Below, in pieces: positions 1-12,720 of a stretch of DNA of 64,000 bases; the stretch's first letter is position 1, and each line of letters starts with the position of its first letter. The translations under genes were made by a program, and so were the position numbers. Source of the stretch: Puffinus mauretanicus (taxonomy: Eukaryota; Chordata; Aves; Procellariiformes; Procellariidae). Under the pieces are notes generated by a model. It did not search any database and was not told the DNA's origin. It worked only from the letters and a program-made list of their open reading frames with translations. The stretch spans positions 1,860,001 to 1,924,000 of the forward strand of contig JAJKFH010001315.1 in assembly GCA_023333565.1 (NCBI GenBank). The letters are read 5' to 3'.

Positions 1-316
1 CATATAGAGCTGAGGATGAAGGAGGAAGGGGGGGACGTTCCGAGTGATGGCGTTTGTCTTCCCAAGTAACCGTTACATGTGATGGAGCCCTGCTTTCCTG
101 GAGATGGCTGAACTCCTGCCTGGAGATGGGAAGCAGCTGATGAATTCCTTGTTTTGCTTTGCTTGCGCATGTGGCTTTTGCTTTACCTGTTAAACTGTCT
201 TTATCTCAGCCCACAAGTTTTCTCACTTTACTCTTCCGATTCTCTCCCCCATCCCACTGGGGCTGAGTGAGCGAGCGGCTGTGTGGGGCTGAGTTGCCAG
301 CTGGGGTTAAACCACA
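1..316 (+). mobile_element. 3' part of an avian endogenous retrovirus LTR
   Basis: The first 316 bases match, from memory, the 3' portion of an LTR that is abundant in many bird genomes, probably of the ERVL class. Landmarks are a block ending in a GATGGAGCCCTGC motif near 80-92, a CTTTGCTTGCGC motif near 157-168, a long pyrimidine-rich stretch at about 225-260, the GAGTGAGCGAGCGGCTG motif near 264-280, and the end GGGGTTAAACCACA, which closes with the CA expected of an LTR terminus. The 5' end lies outside the window, so it cannot be said whether this is a solo LTR or the right LTR of a provirus. No retroviral coding sequence follows it. The copy is diverged and has no coding capacity here. 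The family name is inferred from memory. Confidence 0.82.
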
Positions 317-2424
317 ATACTTGCTAATACATAAAAGCACCAATAAAGACAAGACATTTCACAGAAAGTATCTGCCAAATTTAGTTATTCCATTGTGAGT
401 CTGAATGATGAGACAAAATCTTCAGTATTATCAAAATGAATGGTGTTTGTTTAGACTGAAAACTCAGTAGTTCCTCCCTTTGGGATATCTTCTGTTTCAT
501 CCATCTGTAGTAAAGCAGAATACTTTAAGGAAAATGGAATCTAACACTTCCATCTGTTTCTGTTAGGGAATTTAAGTTATCGGGTAATTTGAAAATGGTG
601 TGGACAAACCACTCCTTAATATACTTCAGTGACTAACACTGCTGAAAAAGGTTGAACAAAATTAATGTTGTCCTTTTTTGAGTCTTGTGGTGCTGTGAAA
701 GCCAAAGTCTCTGAAGTCAGTTGAAAGTTGTCTGTATACAGAATTTGTCTCTCCATATAATTATTCCCGTTCCAAACACCTTTGAATCTTTTACTGTATG
801 GGCAAAGAGAAATTAGAAGGGAATGTAATTGGTATGGGAAAAACAGTGACTCTGTGTGTTCTGCTTCCTAACCCTGTACGATTGTAGTAGTTGCTTCTCC
901 CTAGGGACTTCAGTAACATTTGTGGAAGTGGTCAGTGGAAAGGAACAAGAAATAACACCAGGTATCTTTATACTGCAGATTTTCACTTGATCCAAAATGC
1001 TTTGAGAAAGACTTTAAAGGTGTGAAAAAAATGGGCATGTTAGAACTCTGATATATGTGCATAGCTCCCAAGTCAGAGTCCTTTTTGAAAAGAAATGTTT
1101 CTGCTTAACTTTCATCATCAGTGGAGCACCCAATGTCCAAATAAACTTTGAAGACTGCTGAAGATTTTTCGTATCTGACAATATCTGCATTTCCGTGACA
1201 GAGCTATATCACAATACTGTTTGCTGCCACTTCATGAGAAAGGTTTTTCCTCCTGCAAAAACATTTTTGTTCATTTGTGTCCTGACAGTATATGTTCCAA
1301 ATATGTGATCATTCATTACCCCTCTTATTTACAGGAGCCTGCAGAAAGATGAATCAGGTCCATTGCAGCCAGTTTGTATGTGTTCTGGTGACTTGCATGA
1401 CTTAAAACGTAGGCAGCATGTCTCCTTGGCAATGCTGATTTTTGCTGATTTTAGCTACTGTAAGATCTTTACTGTACAAAAGGACATACAAATACATATT
1501 TGCTTTGTCCACGTACCGGGCTCATGGATTATTAATTGGGTATCAGTTACAGCCTATTGGCTTTGAGTGACTGCAATAAACACAAAAATAAAAGGGAAAT
1601 TCATTACCCTCTTTTACCTGTTTAACACCAACATCTTATTTCTTACATGAGGTCTTTAAAATTAATGTAGTCATCTTTTCAAGCTATACACTGTATTAAT
1701 AAACTATAAACCATCTGGCAACTTTGCCAAGAACCTACTGTGCGCTCTGCCTATACTGAAGTTGACTTTACCATTTTGGTATTCATTCTCTTATAATAAA
1801 TGACATTAAGTTGCAGGTGCAGTACTGCAGCAATTTATGTACATTTTGACTTTGAGCATAGAAATTTGTAGCTCAAGCATCAGGATATTTTTAATAGCCT
1901 GAAGTAATAAATTTTAAATAAATTAACCCAGGCATGAAAGATTATGTTCTCTTAATATCATGATATTTATGATAGGTCTGAGACTGTCATGGAATTGTGG
2001 TATCCTGCCTAGAGGCAGGTCAGCGTCCTTTACATTAGGACAGTGGTTGTGACATACAGGCACAGTGTGCCAGGAAGAAAAATATGCTGTTCTACTGACT
2101 TTATGCCACCTTCCTTGTTTTTCTGGGGGCATAACAGGTGCCTTTTTCTATTTCAAGTAATGCATTATTTCTAAAGCATTTGGGATCCAATGTGGGAAGG
2201 CTTAGTATAAATGCCATGTATAATGCTGTTAATTTGCTGGAAGTTAAGTTCTGTACAAAAGACTGAAACCTTTGTTTGAACAAAAAGCTGAGAAAAGCAA
2301 ATGTAAGGCTATATGCTGTCCCTAAGTAGCTTAGCAAGTGCCTGGAGTGCGATAGTCATAAATGTTCCTGTATATGGTGGTGTTAAAAATGGTATGTGTA
2401 TCATACAAAATCATATCATGTATA
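317..2424. other. AT-rich unique sequence, no gene recognised
   Basis: This stretch has only short open frames with no recognisable protein content. I see no repeat family, RNA gene or promoter that I can support. It is ordinary AT-rich intergenic or intronic DNA. Confidence 0.6.
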
Positions 2425-3180
2425 TCACAGAAACACAGAATTACGTAGATTGGAAGGGACTGCCACGGGTCATCTAGTCCTACTTCTTGCTCATTGCAGG
2501 TCCAATTAGAGGAGGTTGCATGGGGCCATCTTCTGTCAAGTTGGGATATCTCCAAGGATGGTGATGCCTCAGTGTTTCTTGGTTTCCTGGCCCAGTGTTT
2601 GACCACCCTCAAGGTAAATTTTTTTTCTCTATTTTGAATTGGAATTTCCCATATTTCAGCTTGTGTCCATCACCTCTTGTCATGTCACTGCGCAGCGCTG
2701 CAAGGAGCCTTGTCCCATCTTCCCTTCCTCTTATTAGGCAGTTGCAGGCAGCAATAAACTCTCACCTTCCCCAGCTGTTCCCCAGGCTGTGCAAACCCAG
2801 CTCTCTCAACTTCTTCTTGTCTATCATGCTGCAGCCTTCTGGTTGTCTTGCTGCCTCTGCCGGGCTTGCTCCACTGTTTCAATATCTGTCTTGCACTGGG
2901 AAGACCAGAGCTGGAGACATTGCTCCTGATGCAGTCTCACAAATGCCAGAAAGAGGGAGATTATCAGGTCCCGCAATCTGCCGGCAATGCTCCTGTTAAA
3001 GCAGCCCCGGATGCTATTGGCCGCCTTTGCTGCCAGGGCACACTGGTGGCCCCTGATCAGCTTGTTGTCCACAGGGACCTCCAGTTTTTTTCTTGCAAAC
3101 AGGCTTTCTAGCCAGTTGGCCCCCAGCCTGTACTGTTGCATGGGGTTATTCCATCTCAGATGCAGAAGTCTGCATCGTAA
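2425..3180 (-). mobile_element. CR1 LINE retrotransposon, 5'-truncated and decayed
   Basis: Read on the minus strand this is the 3' end of a chicken-repeat-1 (CR1) non-LTR retrotransposon. The hallmark is the end at about 2425-2490: plus-strand CACAGAA repeats, then GATTGGAAGGGACTGCC and CATCTAGTCCTAC, which is the usual avian CR1 tail with its octamer-like 3' repeat. Minus-strand translation at about 3141-2824 gives CR1 ORF2 C-terminal hallmarks: a VDNKL segment, then QCALAAKAAN and RSIAGR, as in the C-terminal region downstream of the reverse transcriptase core. The frame is interrupted further on, so the copy is a dead 5'-truncated fragment of about 750 bases. Endonuclease and RT catalytic regions are absent. 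The 5' edge near 3180 is approximate because similarity fades. Confidence 0.93.
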
Positions 3181-6100
3181 TGTATTGAATTATAATTACA
3201 GAATTCGATGTATTGAGTTACAATTTTGTGCTAGTAAGAATTAATAGCTTTGAGTTTGTCATTTGGGAATAGCAGTGGCATGCCTTCTGAATAGCCTAAA
3301 TAATGCAGAATCATGCATAATATGACTTTCATTTTTGGATAGTCAGTTTAACAAAATCACCTAAAGCTGATGATATATCAGGTGCACCCTGGGATAAATA
3401 AATTACAGAAATCATAGTAAATTACCAAAGAAGGGATAGTGAATTGTTTCCTCAAAGAAGATAATTTTTTTAGACTAGTGATCCTCATTTTTGTTTTGTA
3501 CATTTATAAATAAAGAAGGCTACGCTAATTTGGAAGCAAAACCAACACTACTTTGTGGGTTTTCTGTTTATTGACCAACTGAATATTTAACTTGTCTTGT
3601 TAGATCAATTTAGTGGGGAATATTTTCATTAATGAAAGAGTTAAAAATGTACTTTATTCTGAGGATATTGAAACACCATTTAATATTATCCAGTATTGTC
3701 ATTTTATGTTGAATGGTTTTCATATAATGGTTGTTCAGGACTAGTGTGCTTTCATGTGTACATAAATTCTCAAGCTATAAGCTAACTTAGCTTTTTATAT
3801 TGTATGTCAATTTTTATAATAAAATATTTTATTATAGTTTAAGAATTTTAAAATTATATGAGCAATTTGGTGGTTGATAACAAGTGGTTTTGGTTTGGGT
3901 TTTTTGACAGTCATAATAAAGGTAGTTTTCTTTGTGTTGTTAGCAAACCCCCTTAGAGGTAACACAAATCTTTACTTATGCCTTTCCCCCACTGTTAATT
4001 CATTTGCCTTTTTTAAGACTCTTGGAATTTGTCAGAAATGAGTCTGGGAGGATGAATTCAACAGATCTCTGTCCATGGTCTGTTGCAGCTTTCTCAAAAG
4101 GGCTGTATGTCCGCAATGTTAGGAAAATTCGGCGTATTGTAAATTAAACCTCAAAGCTGAAGACTTTCAGCTAGGAGCCATAATACAGAAAACTGCATTT
4201 CTGGTGCTGCCTATGATTTTCAGCTGATGACCCCCTTTGCTAATGAAGCATGCAGTCCTAATTTGGCATGGGTCAGAGGTAGGACGATCTTCTTGCAGGT
4301 GAAATGTCATTTGCCACATTTTGCAGAGTATTAGTCTGAACCTATATTTGGTTGGCACCTGTGCTCCAAAACTGGCATCCCACCTTGTGAGAAGGCAGAA
4401 TGCCACTCTGACAGATGGGGAGGAATGCAAGCATGCCAGCAAACCAGTGTATGCATCAAGGGGTCACATTTCTCTCCAGGAATGTTGAAATACCGGTACA
4501 TGCAGAGCTTCTGTATCTGAGGCACACGTGTTTCTTGGCAACAACCAAAGTTCCTGCTGAATATCTGGCACAGTACATAAGGAAGCTTAGTGAATTTTCA
4601 TGGCTTTCATAGGGTTTCTACACCATGGGAGCCTACATATAATTTCTGCTAAGAATGGCCCTATGAATATAAACAGAAGAGGGAATATATTTTGCAAATT
4701 ATTCTTTCTTATTAATAGATTAAGAACTGTTAAAATGCGATCATAGCTTTCATGGATGATGATCCTTTTGATTAGTTAATGGTTGGTTTATCCTGGTCTG
4801 AGAGCAATAGAACGTGTGGTTTGGCAATCAACCCAAAATGTGAATATCACAGCTTAAACTTCTACCATTTCTTTTTCGTACTTTATTTTATTTTAACTTA
4901 AAAGTAAATTCTGGAATCCCATCACACGTTTGTACTTCATCAAGAAATTAGTTTTCTTCTGTGTTCCCCAAAATGATATAATGTATTAAAATTAACTCTG
5001 GGGCATTACTTTCTTTTGCCGAAGGTAATTCTGAATGGTTTATTTCAGTGTTTTTACTTTTTTGCCTCCAGAATTACTGTAAAGCTTTTCTATTTCATCT
5101 ATTACAGCACAGTGTTTTTCACATTTGAATAGCTGCATCAACATGAATCCTTTATAAGGACCTTAAAAACAAACTTTGCCAAGTCCCAGAATACAGAAGC
5201 TAATTCACATCCCAATACTCAGCTGCCTCATGAATAAAGGAGAGTCTGTGCCTGACACTTTGAAGCTGTAGCTGTTAAACCATACAGACTATTTACCTCA
5301 ATAAATCATTATAAGAAACTAAGGTACAATTATACCCACAGAGAAATAGAATTCAAAACACTGATTTATGTGGTTCAGTGCCTGTTCCCTTTTCCATCAT
5401 GTTTTGAATTTTATGCATGTTTGTCATCTTTGGCTGCTTCCATGTATCTTTAAACTAATGGGTCTTGCTTTTTTAACATTCCTCATTAGGTTTGTTATTT
5501 TACTTTGACATACAGACATGATTTGCACGCTGTACAAGGTTTTGCATTTAAAATTAACTATCTAATTTCTTATGCTATAGACCAAAAATGGAAAATGTGA
5601 GTAATTTGTTTAAACTAACATACACCCTTCTCTGGTTAATTTGTGACCATCTAAGCTGAAATTCCATATTAGTTAAGAATTTTATTGGTGCTTATTTGTG
5701 GGATCTGAAGAGAGACCACTATAGAAAAGCATCTATCATTGTGCTTTTCAGAAAGCCTGCTAATCTGAGGGTTATCATAAAGAGATGGAAGCCATATGAA
5801 GTTACGTTTGGAGATAGCTCCTCAATTTCTTTATCCCTTGAAGAGGCAAAATGAATCTAAAAGATAAAAATTAAATAAAATGAAAGCACTGGCTCAGAGG
5901 AAGGAATGGCACTGAAACCAACAAATAATTCCATATGAAATGGTAGAAGTAAGGTAAATATATCTAGCAAGTGAAGACCGAGAGCAGCCACAGACCCTGT
6001 GAGGCCACCCAAGCCTCTAAGAGTATGCAGTGTTGTCCTGTAGAGCAACAGGGTGGGGAGTGATTTAATAACCAATTAACGTTCCTTAATAAAACTTCAG

Positions 6101-6570
6101 AAAGTTACAAAATATTTAAAAGGAGATTTTAAATAAGAACAATAATAAATACACTACAGTTCCAAATGCTTTATGCCTTGCTAATAACTTTCAGCACTGA
6201 TGCTTAGGTGGACCTAAACAGTCCTGAGTGAGGGTGCATCATGCAACCTGCCTGATCCCAGTGGTTTGGCTTAGAGTAGCACTTGTCTGCGCTATTGATA
6301 GGGAGTTATAAATCCATCTTTGTTTCTGAAGTGATTTATAACATGAAAGTTTTTAGACCATGTGTAACATTCATATATCTAGTTAAAAAATGATATATCT
6401 GTTGAAGACACGTTTGGCCATTTCAGACTATTTTTACTTTACAGTGGATAACAGAAATTAGAGTGAGGAGCCTAAATGCTCATCTGTAGGTCTATCTGTG
6501 TTTTCATTATCTTACACTGAATTTCGTAAGATATTCAATTCATACATGAACTCTGTATATATACTCTCTT

Positions 6571-6591
6571 TCCCCCTCCCCCTCCCCCCCC
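6571..6591. repeat. C-rich tract, possible G-quadruplex on minus strand
   Basis: Three runs of five or more C separated by single T residues (C5-T-C5-T-C8) sit between two TATATA blocks. On the minus strand these are G runs that can form a quadruplex. It is short and may be only a mutable simple repeat. Confidence 0.6.
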
Positions 6592-7382
6592 GTATATAAT
6601 ACATGAGTAACAGCACACAATCTTTTGCATACACTCTGTCATATGCATATATACATAACTGTTACACTTCGGTGTTTGTTTGCCTCTCTGAATCTGAATT
6701 TTGTGAGGAAATAATATTATACCTAAAAAATTCCGTATGCAAACAATGTTATTTATCCAAAATTGAAAACTCATATAGGATTTTCCATAACCTGTTGCCC
6801 AGTATTCCAGGAGTGCAGAACGTACTGCTTTTACAGTCTGGTAGCATTTAAAATGTTTCTGTCATTATATCCATGTAGTTAATAATGTTTTTATGCTACT
6901 GAAGTAGAGGATTGCTTAGAAATATTGGTGATGGTGGAATTTAACAAATCTGTGGATATAGCATTCTACTATCAGCTGTTGTGATTGTGCAATGAGACCT
7001 CTTTTATTATCCAGACATAGAGGGACAAAGTTTAGGAATCTGGGAGCAGAAAAGCAGAACAACCACTTATATCCAGAAAAAATAGATATGTTTATGTTCA
7101 TTATCAAGTGTGTTTCAATCTCGTTTCTGATAGAAACACATCTGCAACGTCTGTGCCAATCTGTAGCTCAGAAAATGTTGGCTGATTTCAATAGAGTTTG
7201 ACAGCGGGGAAGTGTCTGAAAAGTTTCAAGTTTTTACTAGCTTCAGAAAAACTGGTGACTAGATAGGGAAAGAGAGTGATCCAAAGTGTTGGATCAGCTA
7301 AGAGTGCAGAGCGAATGCAGTGGTATCTATAGCCAACCAGGCAGCTTGTCTTCATTTCTGTATGAATCATGTGTTGCGTCTT

Positions 7383-7401
7383 GCCCAGCTCCTAGCTGGG
7401 C
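7383..7401. repeat. Perfect 8-bp inverted repeat (hairpin)
   Basis: The arms GCCCAGCT (7383-7390) and AGCTGGGC (7394-7401) are perfect reverse complements around a 3-base loop. A second weaker pair, GTTCCCT and AGGGAAC, follows within 45 bases. Together they make a locally GC-richer, structured patch in otherwise AT-rich DNA. There is no T-run, so a bacterial-type terminator is not implied. Confidence 0.7.
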
Positions 7402-8384
7402 TCCCAGCTGCGTTCCCTGGTGAAGCGCTAAAGGGAACCAGAGCTCGTGGTGTTACCCGTGGTCAGGGGAAAGTGGAGGGAGAGGCCACAGGACATAATG
7501 CAGCCAATGGAAATTATTGTGGTTGGACCCACATGAGTGTGATACAGCACAAATCAACTGGTAGCCACACTGTGAACAACACCATTGCTTACAGAGCAAT
7601 TTGTTCATTAAAACTATTTCTATCTGTTGAAATTCCATTAATGAAACTACATATTCTAGGACTTTGTAACACCTAAATTTTATTTTTCCTCCGTTTTTAG
7701 TGGCCTTAGTGCTCAATTATAAAAATAGCAATGTCATCAATGATTAAATTTTCTTCTTAGATATTTCCATTAAGAAAATTTCAAATTATTAATGTTTCAT
7801 ATTAGTTTTATAGTTCAGTGCTAGTGCTGCCGTGTAGCAAAGAGCCATTATATTTTACAAAATACTGAAAAAATCTCATCCTAAGTTGAAAGAAATTCTG
7901 GGATATTTTCAACACTTTCTGAAATTTCAAATATTTACTAGGATTTGTTGGCTCAGGTGACCTTGCATCTTCAGTCTTTCAATTTTCTAAGCAACAAATA
8001 TATATACATCCTGAATGCTATTTAAAAACATCCAAAGTTAAAGATTGTTTGCCGTGAAAATCGAAACACCTTCTCAGCTATTGGGATGCCACAGAAACTC
8101 AGGAAGCTGGTTCTGCCAGTACCCATGCCATTTTCTCTTCTGGTGGAGACTGACTATTATATCTGGAACTTCCCATCAGCTCTGAAATAGTACACATTAA
8201 AAATAAAAGTATTTTAATTCCTGATGAAATCTCTTACCAAAATTTCTAAGGACCATTTATGCTTTCGGATATGTGTTCTCTTCTAAACATGGGCTCTAGA
8301 GCAGTGCAAGTACTTTGGCTCTGCCTTATGTTTTATTGAAATAATTGTGCAAGTGTAATCTGGATGTGGATGCAACTGTAATAG

Positions 8385-8394
8385 TATAAAAGGG
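8385..8394 (+). promoter_or_regulatory. TATA-box-like motif, unsupported promoter
   Basis: TATAAAAGGG is a near-ideal TATA box. No CpG enrichment, CCAAT box or convincing downstream splice donor supports it, so it is only a weak promoter candidate. Confidence 0.2.
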
Positions 8395-10634
8395 CCGTGT
8401 CTGTCTTCCCTAACAAGAGGAACTTCACACATAGAAAGCAACCTTATGATTTCATCACAGTACAGGACTTGAGCTGATTAAATTAAGCAGCGTAATTAAG
8501 CATAACTTTTGTATGTAGACAAATCTTAAGCATTGCATGAACACAGACCAAGAACAAACTTGCTTAGTTTACAAAACAGACTGTTAGTTGCAGCCTATCA
8601 CGCAAATAGAGAGAACAATTTTTAAATAAACTTAATGAGTTAATGATGCAACTCTGTGTGTGTTAAGGAGGGCAAGATATGTCCCAGGAAAGCACTGTGA
8701 ATGTTAATCTTTGGCACCTGAACCAATTTGTTGAGGTTACCTAGCATGATTTTTTTGTGGGTAGCTTGCAGAAGTAGTAACAGTAAGGAAGTACAGTTTG
8801 CTGCAGTTTTTTCTAAGGTTTTCTTCTATTAGCAGATGCCTTTCACTCACTGAAACTTGAAGTTCAAACAAAGGTTCTTTAATTTTAGCAATGATTCTTC
8901 AGAACATCCAGGGATTACGTATAATAGATTGTGCGTATAGCATGAGCAAACAAGGCATCAATAATAACCTTCTAGCATGGTTTTATCTGGATGTACTGAA
9001 TTACAAGGAAAACAGGTTTGGATTTTTTCCTAAGTCTCACGGATCACAGATTGCGCGTTTAAAAGTGCAAAGGGAGTAGCCAGACAAAGGAAGAGAAACA
9101 ACATAAAAAGCCTTAAGTTTGCATGAGTTACACTATGCTGAAATCCTGACCTCAAATCAATAAGAAATCCTTTATCTGACACATATTGAGGGATTATAGA
9201 CTCAACATTTTAGAGGATGTGTTTGAACAGCATTGACATCAAAACCTTCTGAAAACTCCAGGTGGATTATGAACTGTGTACTGTTTATATCTGTAAGTAT
9301 AAGCAGCTGAAGAGTTGTTTCAGTCTATCTATGCTACAGTTTTGCAAGTATGCTACATTTATTTCTTAGGAAATAATTATTAAGGAGCAGGGGGGTGTTT
9401 ATGTTGGTCAAACAGTTAAGACATAAGGACTCAAGAGGTCAGTTTTCCTTGCAGTTGTGCTACAGACATTCTTTGTGAATGGGGTAAATCAAGTCCTTGT
9501 TCTGTATCTCTGTTTCTCTGTAGGTACAGCAGAGATGGTATACTGGCAGCACTTGATGGGATATTACAAGATTTGTTTTATTATTTTTGAAAGGTGCATG
9601 CAATTACTTTTAAGGATACACTATGGCTGCTTTAGGTGTTGGGATTTGAAAAATATTTCATAATGGGCAATGCCGCTCTTCCAAAAAGGTGGTGTCTTTC
9701 AGTAATCTATGCTTAGTGAGTCTGAAAACCACACTGATGGCATGCTGCTTAAGTAGTTGTATTTTAGATATATACCAATATAGGCTGGTTTCTGCATTTT
9801 AAACTGCTTAAACAAATTTGTTTTGCTGTGAAGAGTGTTAAAGATGCTGAACACTTCAATGCAATAGCCGTTTATTTGGGTGTTTTGTAAGCTATATGTA
9901 ACATATTTTAGGATATTTGGAAAAGTGTTTATTGGATAAGATCTTACCATATATTCTGAGAGTTAAGAAAGGGAATAGAACCAAATGTGTACTAAAGACA
10001 AAAAAAACCCCATGAAAACAGAAGGGAAGGAAAATGACCGTAATAAACAAGCTGTTGGACTATCTCTTGCATATTATAAACTCAGGGAAAAGCTATAATA
10101 TTTGATTTAGGAGACACCCATTCAAGAAAGCCTTTTGGAGTCCGCACAGTGTTCTGTCAATTATTTAAAAAGAGTTTCAACCCTCCGTTCCCTACTGACG
10201 GCCAGCTGCCCTTGAACATGGAGAAATGTGAGGGACCTGGACTTTTGAAAAGGAATTTAGGTAATGAATGTCTATTATCTCCTTGATATTTAGGAGGAAA
10301 ATGTTTTGCATATTGAAAAAAACCTGTGTGATATACTTCTAGAAGGATGCTTATAATATTCCTAAAATTAGTCTTCTGTTAATTTTCATGTCAAAGGGAC
10401 TTATCAGTGGCAGCAATCTAGTTAATACCAATCAGGAGAACTGTGGACTAGTGAAAATAGAAAGAAACAGCACTGGGTCTGCTGTTACATTATTCCTTCT
10501 GTTTGACAACTCTATGCATTTTATTTCATATACGTACTTTCTGTTTTTACAGAAACATTCAGAGTGTTCTCCTTGAGCACCACTGAGAAATGGGACATTT
10601 AGTTCTGGTTTACAGTGATGGGACTTTTTTTAAC

Positions 10635-10653
10635 AAAAAAAAAAAAAAAAAAA
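10635..10653. repeat. Poly(A) tract
   Basis: This is a run of 19 A. No recognisable retroposed gene body precedes it on the plus strand, so I treat it as a simple repeat rather than a retrocopy tail. Confidence 0.85.
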
Positions 10654-11946
10654 GGTTTTAAACCTAGATTTCATCGTGTTTATGTCAGGATAAATGAAAA
10701 TTTTCTATATTAAGGACTGACAAAGTTCCAACACATTTCACTTGTGATCAGGCTTTAGCAGGTAAATTTTTAGCATGTCCAAGGCTGTGTAAGGAGAACT
10801 TACGTGGAACAGTTTATTGCTCTGGCTGGTGCCCTTAGGCAACAACAGTAACAACAACAAAATCTCTGCTGGACAAAACAAAGAACAAAACATACAATTT
10901 GGTGATAGATAAATTACAACAGTGGGCAAATATGCCTGCAGAAGTACAGCAGAAGAATAAGATTAGGCTATATCTAAAATAAAATCTTACCTTTGATTAC
11001 AAGATTGTTCTGAATTTACCTGTCAGGGAAAGTAGGTACAGCACTGCAGAATTCTTTCAGGGCTTCTGTGGCTCTAGTACTCTCTGGAGCTCAACAGAAT
11101 AAATAGTTTATCTTGTTAAGCATGTCTGCTAAACAGTATTGTCATTATTTTAAACTATCAGTTTGTGGATTCCTGGCCTTAACAGCAGTTTGATGAGTGT
11201 AATGGTGATGCCTGTGCACATTTGAAGCAGAACAAAGATGTTGGTCAAAGATTACAAAGCAGAGGCGAAAAGGGAAGCTTTGTCTGAAGTCGTGTTAAAG
11301 CACAGTGCTGGATCTTGGATTAGGCTTTGATTCCCTTATTTCTATGAGTGTTTTGACCTTCTCTAAGAATCCATCTGTCCTACTGATTGGTTTTGCTTTG
11401 ACTGGCACAAAACTAGTAGGTTCTGTCATGGAGGCAAGGATTAGGATTACAGAAATAGCAAAGGAAAGAGAGCATTGCACAGTCTGACATAGGAAGAGGT
11501 GTGTCAGAAAGACCATAAAGAACCCAACTTTTTTTTTTTGCTGTGCTGGCCCCTGTTAGCTCTTGTTATAATGGGCATTAATTTCACTCGTAAGTGCTAG
11601 AATGCTGTGAAGTGTTTTTACTTATGCAGGTATTATTTTTGAGGTTATAAATGTTAAGACACTTAAACAAAAAGATATATCTATTATTCAGATAGAAGGA
11701 AAACGCTTAGTTTATATTATTGGAAATCTGCTGAACAAAGGTTTTTCTTTAAAAAAATATCTATAGTAAAAGTCATGATTGTGCATTTTCCTAAGAAAAG
11801 TCTGGATTAACAGCTCATTAACAGGTAATGAGTGTGGTCAGGCAAAGTATTTTTGTCTTCTTTCAAAATGTTTTGGTTGCTTCAGGAAGTACACACATCA
11901 ATGTCTCTGTATACTACACATGTATTTGTCTTCCTGTGTCTCCGTG

Positions 11947-11981
11947 CATATAAATATACATATATACATACATATATATAA
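11947..11981. repeat. TA/CATA-rich low-complexity tract
   Basis: Alternating ATA/CATA units make an imperfect AT-rich microsatellite of about 35 bases. Confidence 0.7.
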
Positions 11982-12483
11982 CCAGTTAAGAATGCAAGTG
12001 TGTGTGTCCTCTAACACAATTATTATAATGCAGTGGGATTATATATTGTATGCTATGTATTTCTCGTTAGGTGAATGTGTGACCTAAGAATTAGGAATGC
12101 AATGAGGACATGGGATTAATGCTAGCAATTAATTTCCCTTGTCATAATTGTGTGATTCCCATTTTAAGATGTCAAAGGAAACTTTCAGATTATATTTTCT
12201 TCCTTTACACACTGGATGAAAATTTGTTACTCTAAGTTTTCCTCCAGTGAAAGAAAGCTGTGGGTAGCAAGTGAGAGACAAGCTCACGTTGTCGTCTTGA
12301 CAGGTGATGCTTGGGGCTTCCTGCTTAGCCTATTAATGATCAGATTTTAATTTGAAGAAATGAGTAAAGGTCCTAAATATCTTTTTTATGTCACTCTGAG
12401 TTTTAATAAGGCCTGAGACCTGCAGAAAGGCAAGCAAAGCTATATGTATGCAGACAGGAATTCTTTTGTGTTAGAGGACAGTG

Positions 12484-12720
12484 TAAGAGCTGGTGTAATT
12501 TCTGGCTCTGCCATGGTCTTCCTCTGTGACCATGAGCCATTCGCTTACTTTCTCTTTGCCCCACATTCCATACTTTTATTTAGGCATTACGTTCTTTCCT
12601 TGCACATTCTGTTTCTCTTGTCTGTTAAACTTCAGACTATTCGGGATAGAATCTGCCTTTTACAGTGTATCTGCTGTCTGTATGAGTAGTGCCTGGTAGA
12701 ATGGGTTGCAGTTGTGGGTT
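12484..12720 (+). mobile_element. Ancient sauropsid interspersed repeat (decayed)
   Basis: The segment resembles a very old repeat common in turtles, crocodilians and birds. The left part has the TCTGGCTCTGCCA...CTGTGACC layout of MIR/CORE-like elements. The right part (about 12617-12712) follows the order CTTGTCTGTTAAAC, GGGATAGAATCTGCC, then TAGTGCCTGG and GAATGGG. This mirrors the known 3' tail ending in a 'cagtgcctagcacaatgggg' type sequence. Divergence is high and the match is from memory, so family and borders are approximate. Confidence 0.55.

Larger units (their letters stand above)
3181..8384. other. AT-rich unique sequence, no gene recognised
   Basis: This is AT-rich sequence with no recognisable gene or young transposon. 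Local items described separately are the C-rich tract at 6571 and the hairpins at 7383-7401 and 7422-7444. The open frames here are short and have no domain signature. Confidence 0.6.
8395..12483. other. AT-rich unique sequence, no gene recognised
   Basis: Nothing beyond simple tracts is recognised: an A run at 10635-10653 and a TA/CA-rich tract at 11947-11981. A minus-strand splice-donor match (AAG/GTAAGA, exon side ending at 10991) is present, but its only upstream acceptor would make an exon of about 30 bases, so I do not call it. Confidence 0.55.

Noticed and set aside
2595..3244. Open frames on the plus strand across the CR1 element
   Set aside because: They are antisense shadows of the CR1 reading frame.
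8385..8420. TATA box at 8385 as a real promoter
   Set aside because: No CCAAT box, CpG enrichment or good downstream donor. A single motif in AT-rich DNA is expected by chance. It is kept only as a low-confidence feature.
10985..11030. Minus-strand donor AAG/GTAAGA at 10991 with an upstream acceptor
   Set aside because: The implied exon would be only about 30 bases, with no other support.
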